From Verrucomicrobiota bacterium (GTDB lineage Bacteria > Verrucomicrobiota > Verrucomicrobiia > Limisphaerales > AV2): DNA of 12,378 bases. The first letter of the stretch is position 1. Every line of letters begins with the position of its first letter. The stretch lies in NCBI GenBank assembly GCA_003218935.1, contig QHPA01000166.1, forward strand, positions 1-12,378, in the 5' to 3' direction. Of this stretch, positions 5,125 to 12,378 are shown in pieces. Below the pieces are notes generated by a model. The model ran no database searches. It was not told the origin of the DNA and saw only the letters and a program-made list of their open reading frames with translations. The position numbers and the translations under genes are program-made.

Positions 5125-8100
5125 ATGCCATCGCGAGCAGCAGAACGAATTAACTTCGGAAAAATCAAAGAAGTCATCGCGCCGCCGAACCTGATCGAAA
5201 TCCAGATCAATTCGTATGTCGAGTTTTTGCAGGCCGAAATCCCACCCACCCGGCGAAAGCTCCTCGGCCTCCAGGCGGTGTTCAAAGAGGTTTTTCCGAT
5301 CGCGAGTTACGACAACAAAACCGAACTGGATTACCACAGTTATGAGATCGGCGAGCCGAAACAGGATTGGTTGGAATGCCTGCGCGAAGGCATCACTTAC
5401 GGCGCGCCTCTCCACGTCACGTTCCACCTCAAGGACGAAAAGGGCACGAAGGAGGAAACTGTGTTCATGGGCGAAGTGCCGCTCATGACGCCCCAGGGCA
5501 CGTTCGTCATCAACGGCGCCGAGCGTGTGATCGTGAGCCAGCTGCACCGCTCGCCGGGCATCGCCTTTGAGGCGACGCAGCACCCGAACGGCAAGACGCT
5601 GCATTCCTTCCGCATAATTCCTGATCGCGGCTCCTGGTATGAAGCGCAATTCGACACGAGCGATTTGCTCTACGTTTACCTTGACCGCAAGAAGCGAAGG
5701 CGAAAATTTTTGACGACCACTTTCTTCCGAGCCCTGGGTTACAGCTCCGATGCTGACGTTCTCAAATTGTTTTACGACATCGAGGAACTGACCGTCAGGG
5801 CGGCGGAAAATCTGGACGACATCCAGAATAAAGTGCTGATCGAAGACGCGATGGACCAGGAAAAGGGCATCGTTGTCGCGCGCGCGTTTGAACCGCTGTC
5901 GAAGGCCGTGGTCAAGCAGATCGCCGAACTCGGCGTCACGAAGATTCGCGTGGTGGACACCACGGTGGACGATGGCATCATCATCAAATGCCTCAAAAAG
6001 GACCCCACGAAGAATGAAGAAGAGGCATTGAAGGACATCTACCGTCGTTTGCGTCCCGGCGATCCGCCGACCGCTGCCAATGCCCGCGCACTCATCAAGC
6101 GTCTGTTCTTCGATCCGAAGCGCTACGATCTGGGGCGCGTGGGTCGTTACAAGATCAATCAGAAGCTGGGCCTGAAAGACGGCGATTCGCGCATTTTGAC
6201 CAAAGAAGACCTGGTGGGCGCGACGAAGTATTTGCTTCGCCTCAAGAAAGCCGAGGGCAGTGTGGACGACATCGATCACCTGGGCAGCCGGCGTGTGCGC
6301 ACGGTGGGCGAATTGCTGGCCAACCAGTGCCGCGTCGGTCTGGCACGCACCGAGCGTCTGGTCAAGGAGCGCATGACGCTCTTCGATCAGGGTGTGGAAG
6401 CCATGACGCCGCAGAAACTGATCAATCCGAAGGCGCTCTCGGCCGTGGTGCGCGATTTCTTTGGTCGCAGCCAACTCTCGCAGTTCATGGACCAGATCAA
6501 CCCGCTGGCCGAGTTGACCCACAAGCGTCGTCTCTCCGCGCTGGGGCCCGGCGGTCTCTCTCGCGACCGGGCCGGTTTCGAGGTGCGCGACGTTCATCCT
6601 TCGCACTATGGACGCATCTGTCCGGTGGAAACTCCGGAAGGTCCGAACATCGGTTTGATTGCGTCGCTGGCGACGTTCGCGCGGGTCAACGATTTCGGTT
6701 TCATCGAAACGCCCTATCGCAAGGTCGAAAAGGGGCGCGTGACCGGCCATATCGACTACCTGACCGCCGACCGCGAAGAGGCTTTCATCGTTGCCCAGGC
6801 AAACGCGCCGATCGACGACCGGGGCAACTTCACGACCGATCGTGTGACCTGCCGTTGCAAAGGCGACTTCATCGATGTCGAACCTACGCGCGTCGATTAC
6901 ATGGACGTGTCGCCCAAGCAACTCGTTTCGGTGGCCGCCGGTTTGATTCCGTTCCTCGAGCATGACGACGCCAACCGCGCGTTGATGGGGTCCAACATGC
7001 AGCGCCAGGCGGTGCCATTGGTCGTCACCGAAGCGCCATTGGTCGCCACGGGTTTGGAAGAGCGGGTGGCTCGCGACTCGCGCGCCGTCATCGTGGCGGA
7101 GGAAGGCGGAAAAGTCGTCTCGGTTACCGGCAATCAAGTAATGATCACGAAGGACGGCAAGCTGCCCGAAAGTAAAAAGCGGGTGAAACACGACCCGCAA
7201 GAAGGCGTTTACGTCTATAACATACGCAAGTTCATGCGCTCCAACGCGGCGACGTGCATTAACCAGAAGATTTTGGTGGCCAAAGGCGACACGGCGAAGC
7301 GAGGCCAGGTGATCGCCGACGGTCCGTGTACGTCCGGCGGCGAACTGGCGCTGGGGCGCAATGTCCTTTGCGCGTTCATGCCGTGGAACGGATATAATTT
7401 CGAAGACGCCATCCTCATCAGTGAGCGAATCGTCAAGGACGACGTCTTTACTTCGATCCACATTGACGAGTTTGAAGTCAGCGCGCGCGACACCAAGCTC
7501 GGACCGGAGGAAATCACGCGCGACATTCCGAACCTGGGTGAAGAGGCGCTGAAGAACCTCGGCCTGGACGGCGTCATTCGCATCGGCGCGGAGGTCAAGC
7601 CGGGCGACATTCTCGTCGGCAAAATCACGCCCAAGAGCGAGACCGAACTGGCGCCCGAAGAGCGGTTGCTCCGCGCCATCTTCGGCGAAAAGGCGGCGGA
7701 CGTGAAGGACACTTCGCTGAAGGTGCCGTCGGGCACTTACGGCATCGTGATGGATGTCAAAGTTTCCGCCAAGAAGGAGGCGGAAAAGAGCAGCGCGAAG
7801 GTCGCTCCGGGCGAAGCGAAGAAACATGCCAGGCAGATCGAGGAGGAGTACAAGAGCAAAACCGAGGAATTGCGCGAGCAGTTGACCGAGGCCTTGAGCA
7901 ACATCCTGCTCGGCGAGAAAATTCCGCTCGACGTGGTCAACTCCGAGACCGGCGAAATCATCATTCCCGCGAACCGCAAGATCACCAAGACGCTGTTGCG
8001 CAAACTGGCGCATGTCTACGACCGCATCGAAATCGACCCCTCGCCGATTCGCAATAAGATCAACGAAATCATCGGCAGCTTCAAAAAGAAGTTCGACGAT

Positions 8101-8943
8101 CTGCAGATGCAGCACGACGAGGAAATGGAGCGCGCCGAAGCGGGCGACGAAGTGGACACCGGGGTCATCAAATCGGTCAAGGTTTACATCGCCTCCAAGC
8201 GCAAACTGTCCGTCGGTGACAAGATGGCCGGCCGGCACGGAAACAAAGGGGTGGTGGCCAAGATTGTGCCGGAGGAGGACATGCCGTTCCTTGCGGACGG
8301 GACCGCGGTGGACATCGTCTTGAATCCGCTGGGTGTGCCCTCGCGCATGAACGTCGGCCAGGTCCTGGAGACTCATTTGGGCTGGGCCGCCAGACTGCTG
8401 GGCGTGCGCTTCGCCACGCCGGTGTTCGACGGCATCAAGGAAAAAGAAATACGCAATTATCTCAAAGAAGCCAAATTGCCGGACAACGGCAAGACCCACT
8501 TGTACGACGGTCGCACCGGCGAGCCGTTCGACCAGGAGATTGTCGTGGGTTACATCTACATGATGAAGCTGGGCCACCTGGTGGCGGACAAGATTCACGC
8601 TCGCGCGGTCGGCCCGTATTCGCTGGTTACCCAGCAGCCGCTGGGCGGCAAGGCGCAATACGGCGGCCAGCGTTTCGGCGAAATGGAAGTCTGGGCCATG
8701 GAAGCCTATGGCGCCGCCTACACGTTGCAGGAACTGTTGACCGTGAAATCGGACGACGTGCAGGGTCGCACGCGCATTTACGAAAGCATTGTGAAGGGCG
8801 ACAATGCGCTGGAGGCCGGTGTGCCCGAGTCCTTCAACGTGTTGGTCAAGGAAATGCAGTCGCTCGGATTGGACGTCAAAGTTGGCTACTCCAACCCGGT
8901 CGATCAGCAGACGCAGGTCCCGTCGCTCTCCGCCCTCGGTTAA
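5125..8943 (+). CDS. rpoB: DNA-directed RNA polymerase subunit beta
   Basis: RpoB forms half of the polymerase active-site cleft and the rifampicin pocket. The product is 1272 residues and full length. The ATG at 5125 follows AGAGGT with four-base spacing. Fork and rifampicin-region motifs run from [13 protein letters not shown] (449-461) through [13 protein letters not shown]. Asp456, His466 and Ser471 match E. coli Asp516, His526 and Ser531, so no classic resistance change is seen there. A charged, partly coiled-coil insertion at about 878-1018 sits in the SI2 position known from Proteobacteria, Bacteroidetes and PVC bacteria. Catalytic-core segments follow: [12 protein letters not shown] with Lys1033 and Lys1041, and His1158 in [10 protein letters not shown]. 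The C-terminal clamp part includes [18 protein letters not shown]. The gene is 39 bases ahead of rpoC. Confidence 0.99.
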   Translation: MPSRAAERINFGKIKEVIAPPNLIEIQINSYVEFLQAEIPPTRRKLLGLQAVFKEVFPIASYDNKTELDYHSYEIGEPKQDWLECLREGITYGAPLHVTFHLKDEKGTKEETVFMGEVPLMTPQGTFVINGAERVIVSQLHRSPGIAFEATQHPNGKTLHSFRIIPDRGSWYEAQFDTSDLLYVYLDRKKRRRKFLTTTFFRALGYSSDADVLKLFYDIEELTVRAAENLDDIQNKVLIEDAMDQEKGIVVARAFEPLSKAVVKQIAELGVTKIRVVDTTVDDGIIIKCLKKDPTKNEEEALKDIYRRLRPGDPPTAANARALIKRLFFDPKRYDLGRVGRYKINQKLGLKDGDSRILTKEDLVGATKYLLRLKKAEGSVDDIDHLGSRRVRTVGELLANQCRVGLARTERLVKERMTLFDQGVEAMTPQKLINPKALSAVVRDFFGRSQLSQFMDQINPLAELTHKRRLSALGPGGLSRDRAGFEVRDVHPSHYGRICPVETPEGPNIGLIASLATFARVNDFGFIETPYRKVEKGRVTGHIDYLTADREEAFIVAQANAPIDDRGNFTTDRVTCRCKGDFIDVEPTRVDYMDVSPKQLVSVAAGLIPFLEHDDANRALMGSNMQRQAVPLVVTEAPLVATGLEERVARDSRAVIVAEEGGKVVSVTGNQVMITKDGKLPESKKRVKHDPQEGVYVYNIRKFMRSNAATCINQKILVAKGDTAKRGQVIADGPCTSGGELALGRNVLCAFMPWNGYNFEDAILISERIVKDDVFTSIHIDEFEVSARDTKLGPEEITRDIPNLGEEALKNLGLDGVIRIGAEVKPGDILVGKITPKSETELAPEERLLRAIFGEKAADVKDTSLKVPSGTYGIVMDVKVSAKKEAEKSSAKVAPGEAKKHARQIEEEYKSKTEELREQLTEALSNILLGEKIPLDVVNSETGEIIIPANRKITKTLLRKLAHVYDRIEIDPSPIRNKINEIIGSFKKKFDDLQMQHDEEMERAEAGDEVDTGVIKSVKVYIASKRKLSVGDKMAGRHGNKGVVAKIVPEEDMPFLADGTAVDIVLNPLGVPSRMNVGQVLETHLGWAARLLGVRFATPVFDGIKEKEIRNYLKEAKLPDNGKTHLYDGRTGEPFDQEIVVGYIYMMKLGHLVADKIHARAVGPYSLVTQQPLGGKAQYGGQRFGEMEVWAMEAYGAAYTLQELLTVKSDDVQGRTRIYESIVKGDNALEAGVPESFNVLVKEMQSLGLDVKVGYSNPVDQQTQVPSLSALG

Positions 8944-8982
8944 CCCATTCAAAGCCTAACGGTCGGCAAATTTACAAAGAAT

Positions 8983-11900
8983 ATGATTAGCACCAAAGAA
9001 TCCGCTCGCGAGTTACTTGGGCTGGAAACAGTCAACCTGGTGGATTACGTCGGCATCTGCGTCGCTTCGCCCGAAGCCATTCGCATCTGGTCGAAGGGCG
9101 AGGTCAAGAACCCGGAGACGATCAATTACCGCACCTTCAAGCCGGAAAAGGGCGGCTTGTTCTGCGAACGCATTTTCGGTCCGGTCAAGGACTGGGAATG
9201 CTCCTGCGGCAAATACAAACGGATCAAGCATCGGGGCGTCGTTTGCGACCGCTGCGGTGTGGAAGTCACTCTGTCGCGCGTGCGCCGCGAGCGGATGGGC
9301 CACATCGAGCTGGCCGTGCCGGTCTCGCACATCTGGTTTTTCAAATGCATGCCCTCGCGCATCGGTTTGATGCTCGACATGACGGCGCGCAATCTGGAAC
9401 GGGTGATTTACTACGAGGATTACCTGGTCATTGATCCCGGCAACACGCCGCTGAAGCAGCACCAGTTGCTCAGCGAAATGGAGTATCGCGAGGCCCGCCA
9501 GACCTACGGCGCGGAAGCGTTCGTGGCAAAGATGGGCGCCGAAGCGGTGCGCGAAGCGTTGTCCAAGGTGGACCTGCACAAGCAGATTGATCAGTTGCAG
9601 GTGGCGATGACGGAAACCAAGAGCAAACAGATCCGCAAAAAAATCGCGAAGCGGATCAAACTCTTTCAAGGCTTCGTCGGTTCCAAGAGCCGGCCGGAGT
9701 GGATGATTCTCACGGTGCTGCCGGTCATTCCGCCCGACTTGCGTCCGCTCGTTCCGCTCGAAGGCGGCCGGTTTGCCACGTCGGATCTGAACGATCTGTA
9801 TCGCCGCGTGATCAATCGCAACAACCGGTTGAAGAACCTGCTCCAGCTCAAGACGCCGGAGGTCATCATCCGCAACGAAAAGCGCATGCTCCAGGAAGCG
9901 GTGGACGCGCTGTTCGACAACGGCCGTCATGGCCGGGCCGTCACCGGCGCGGGCAATCGCCCGCTGAAATCGCTCAGCGACATGCTCAAGGGCAAAAGCG
10001 GACGGTTCCGTCAGAACCTGCTGGGCAAACGCGTCGATTATTCCGGACGATCCGTCATTGTCATCGGGCCGGAACTCAAACTCAGTCAGTGCGGTTTGCC
10101 CAAGAAGATGGCGCTCGTATTGTTCGAGCCATTCATTATTCGCCGGCTCAAGGAACTTGGCTACGTCCATACCGTCCGGTCGGCCAAGAAGATGATCGAG
10201 CGCCAGTCGCCCGAGGTGTGGGATATTCTGGAGGAAGTGACCAAAGGGCATCCGGTGCTGCTCAACCGCGCGCCGACGCTGCATCGTTTGTCGGTGCAGG
10301 CGTTCGAGCCGGTGCTGATCGAAGGCGAGGCCATCCGCATTCATCCGCTGGTCTGCACCGCTTACAACGCGGATTTTGACGGCGACCAGATGGCGGTGCA
10401 CGTGCCGCTGTCGGTCGAAGCGCAGATGGAGGCGCGCCTGCTGATGATGGCGCCGCTGAACATTTTCAGCCCCTCGAGCGGCAAGCCGATCATGACGCCG
10501 ACGCAGGACATTACCCTGGGCTGTTACTATCTGACTGCGGAGCCGCGGGCAACGCGTGAATCGAAGCAGCGGTTGATGCTGTTTGGATCGAAAAGCGAGG
10601 TCGTTTTCGCCCACCTGGACGGGACGGTCAAAACGCACGATCGGATTTTGCTGGCGAATCCGGACTTCGGGAAAAAGACCGTTTACGGGGATTCGACGAA
10701 GAAGGTGATCGAGACGACGGTGGGCCGTGTGATCTTCAGCGAAATCTGGCCGGAGGACCTTGGTTTTCCGAACAAGGTGGTGGGCAAAGGCCAGATCGGC
10801 GAGCTGATTTGGAATTGCTACAAGTTCTGCGGTCATGAGAGTACCGTGACTACGCTCGACCGGTTGAAAGAACTCGGCTTCTACGAGGCGACCCGCGCGG
10901 GCGTTTCCATCGGCATCGACGACATGATCATTCCGAAGGAGAAAACACAGGAAATCGAAGCGGCGCAGAAACAGATTTCCGAGGTCGAGAAGCAATATCG
11001 CAAGGGCGTCATCACTCCGGGCGAACGATACAACAAGATTATCGACATCTGGACGCATTGCACGGACCAGATTGCCAACGTCATGTTGAAGACGCTCGAC
11101 CACAACCAGGGCAAACGGGAATTCAATCCCGTCTGGCTCATGGTGGATTCGGGCGCCCGCGGCAATAAGGCCCAGGTGCGCCAGCTTGCCGGCGTGCGCG
11201 GTTTGATGGCCAAGCCTTCAGGCGACATCATCGAGAAGCCGATCCTCTCGAACTTCCGCGAGGGCCTCACGGTCCTGGAATACTTCATTTCAACGCACGG
11301 GGCGCGCAAAGGTCTGGCCGACACCGCTCTCAAGACCGCTGACTCCGGCTACATGACGCGCAAACTCGTGGACGTGGCGCAGGACGTCATCATTCGCGAG
11401 GAGGACTGCGGCACGACCAACGGTATTTGGGTGCAGCCGATTTACGAAGGCGAAGACGAAGTGGTCAAACTCAGCGAACGTCTGGTTGGCCGGTTTGCCT
11501 GTGACGACATTGTGGACCCGCGAGATTCGAAGAAGAAGCTCATCAAAGCCAGCGACGAGATCGACGAGGTCAAGGCGAAGGAAATCGAAAAAGCGGGCAT
11601 CGAAAAGCTGCGCATCCGCTCGGTGCTCACCTGCGAGAGCAAGCATGGCGTTTGCATCGCCTGCTACGGCCGCAACCTGGCGACCGGCGGCCTCGTGAAG
11701 CTCGGCGAAGCGGTCGGGATAATCGCCGCGCAGTCCATCGGCGAGCCGGGCACGCAGTTGACGATGCGGACGTTCCACATCGGCGGAACTGCGTCGCAAG
11801 TGTTCAAGCAGCCGCAGATCAAGGCCAAGTACGACGGGACTGTTCGTTACAACGATTTGCGCCTGGTCGAATTGGAGGACGGAAACAACATCGTGTTGAA

Positions 11901-12378
11901 CAAGAACGGATCGATCTCCGTTCTGGCCGAGGATGGCCGCGAACTCGAAACACACAACGTCGTCATCGGCTCGGTGGTGGCGGTTCGCGATGGAGGCAAG
12001 GTCAGGAAGGGCGAGACGTTCGTGCAGTGGGACCCGTACAACGTGCCGATTCTTTCGGAAAAGGCCGGTCGGGTGAAATTCCACGACATCATCGAAGGGG
12101 TGACGATGAAGCAGGAAATGGATGAAACGACCGGCCAGGAGGCCATGGTCATCATCGAGCACAAGGAGGATCTGCACCCGCAAATCATCATCGCAGACGA
12201 GAGGGGTGAAGTGGTGACGAATTATCCGATTCCCTCCGGCGCGCACATCGTCGTCGGCGCCGGCGACAAGATCGTGGCCGGCACATTGCTCGCGAAGACG
12301 CCGCGGAAAACTTCGAAGACCAAAGACATCACCGGCGGTCTGCCGCGCGTGGCGGAATTGTTCGAGGCGCGCCGTCCG
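8983..12378 (+). CDS. rpoC: DNA-directed RNA polymerase subunit beta' (3' end beyond window)
   Basis: RpoC carries the catalytic magnesium site, bridge helix and trigger loop. The window holds 1132 codons with no stop, so the gene is cut by the window end. The ATG at 8983 opens [15 protein letters not shown] after a weak AAAGA site. The N-terminal zinc site is Cys73, Cys75, Cys88 and Cys91. The catalytic motif NADFDGDQ has Asp464, Asp466 and Asp468. The segment from [16 protein letters not shown] (about 722) leads into the bridge helix. The second zinc site is Cys809, Cys884, Cys891 and Cys894. The trigger loop starts near [19 protein letters not shown], with His932. A roughly 165-residue insertion (about 947-1110) interrupts the trigger loop in the SI3 position, and the [17 protein letters not shown] part resumes just before the cut. 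Confidence 0.98.
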   Translation, partial: MISTKESARELLGLETVNLVDYVGICVASPEAIRIWSKGEVKNPETINYRTFKPEKGGLFCERIFGPVKDWECSCGKYKRIKHRGVVCDRCGVEVTLSRVRRERMGHIELAVPVSHIWFFKCMPSRIGLMLDMTARNLERVIYYEDYLVIDPGNTPLKQHQLLSEMEYREARQTYGAEAFVAKMGAEAVREALSKVDLHKQIDQLQVAMTETKSKQIRKKIAKRIKLFQGFVGSKSRPEWMILTVLPVIPPDLRPLVPLEGGRFATSDLNDLYRRVINRNNRLKNLLQLKTPEVIIRNEKRMLQEAVDALFDNGRHGRAVTGAGNRPLKSLSDMLKGKSGRFRQNLLGKRVDYSGRSVIVIGPELKLSQCGLPKKMALVLFEPFIIRRLKELGYVHTVRSAKKMIERQSPEVWDILEEVTKGHPVLLNRAPTLHRLSVQAFEPVLIEGEAIRIHPLVCTAYNADFDGDQMAVHVPLSVEAQMEARLLMMAPLNIFSPSSGKPIMTPTQDITLGCYYLTAEPRATRESKQRLMLFGSKSEVVFAHLDGTVKTHDRILLANPDFGKKTVYGDSTKKVIETTVGRVIFSEIWPEDLGFPNKVVGKGQIGELIWNCYKFCGHESTVTTLDRLKELGFYEATRAGVSIGIDDMIIPKEKTQEIEAAQKQISEVEKQYRKGVITPGERYNKIIDIWTHCTDQIANVMLKTLDHNQGKREFNPVWLMVDSGARGNKAQVRQLAGVRGLMAKPSGDIIEKPILSNFREGLTVLEYFISTHGARKGLADTALKTADSGYMTRKLVDVAQDVIIREEDCGTTNGIWVQPIYEGEDEVVKLSERLVGRFACDDIVDPRDSKKKLIKASDEIDEVKAKEIEKAGIEKLRIRSVLTCESKHGVCIACYGRNLATGGLVKLGEAVGIIAAQSIGEPGTQLTMRTFHIGGTASQVFKQPQIKAKYDGTVRYNDLRLVELEDGNNIVLNKNGSISVLAEDGRELETHNVVIGSVVAVRDGGKVRKGETFVQWDPYNVPILSEKAGRVKFHDIIEGVTMKQEMDETTGQEAMVIIEHKEDLHPQIIIADERGEVVTNYPIPSGAHIVVGAGDKIVAGTLLAKTPRKTSKTKDITGGLPRVAELFEARRP

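Noticed and set aside
6463..6540. Possible rifampicin-resistance substitutions in RpoB
   Set aside because: Ile458, Ala462 and Leu470 differ from E. coli, but similar residues are common in other phyla as I recall them, and the key Asp456, His466 and Ser471 are unchanged.
4756..8952. A 1398-codon open frame on the minus strand opposite rpoB
   Set aside because: It mirrors the whole of rpoB and parts of its flanks. Its translation is His/Arg/Asp/Leu-rich, without any family motif. It is what biased codon use in a GC-rich gene leaves on the opposite strand.
9013..11103. A 696-codon minus-strand open frame opposite rpoC
   Set aside because: Same explanation as for rpoB: it shadows an unmistakable beta' gene and has no ribosome site or recognisable domain.

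Overview
This is a conserved bacterial translation and transcription gene cluster, with every gene on the + strand. The order is tRNA-Thr(GGT), tuf, tRNA-Trp(CCA), tRNA-Ser(TGA), secE, nusG, rplK, rplA, rplJ, rplL, rpoB, rpoC. The last gene runs off the window end. The DNA is moderately GC-rich. RNA polymerase beta carries the insertion in the SI2 position, and beta' carries a trigger-loop insertion in the SI3 position. That combination is known from Proteobacteria, Bacteroidetes and the PVC group. Together with the style of the EF-Tu, L10 and RpoC sequences, I infer a member of Verrucomicrobiota, possibly the Pedosphaera/Limisphaerales side. The taxonomic call is an inference from memory of the families and is not proven by the window.

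Layout. Positions 1-128 hold no gene I can recognise, but contain an 11-bp inverted repeat. tRNA-Thr and tuf (129-1438) form the first block, followed by a weak terminator-like hairpin. Next come two tRNAs nine bases apart (1530-1704), the second only 23 bases ahead of secE. The secE-nusG-rplK block is tight. A 148-base gap then separates rplK from rplA and is filled by a striking AT-rich imperfect palindrome. rplA and rplJ are 20 bases apart. A structured 144-base spacer precedes rplL, and a 208-base spacer with four hairpins precedes rpoB. rpoB and rpoC are 39 bases apart.

How the genes work together. The tRNAs and EF-Tu supply aminoacyl-tRNA to the ribosome. SecE is a core part of the protein export channel. 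NusG couples RNA polymerase to elongation control and to the ribosome. L11, L1, L10 and L7/L12 build the ribosomal stalks where EF-Tu and other GTPases act. RpoB and RpoC form the catalytic core of RNA polymerase.

I see no defence system, mobile element, CRISPR array or novel enzyme. The points worth a second look are local: a divergent switch I segment in EF-Tu, a tRNA-Ser between tRNA-Trp and secE, the rplK-rplA palindrome, the apparent move of structured RNA from upstream of rplJ to the rplJ-rplL gap, a tandem repeat in the L10 tail that predicts three L7/L12 dimers, and the multi-hairpin leader of rpoB.
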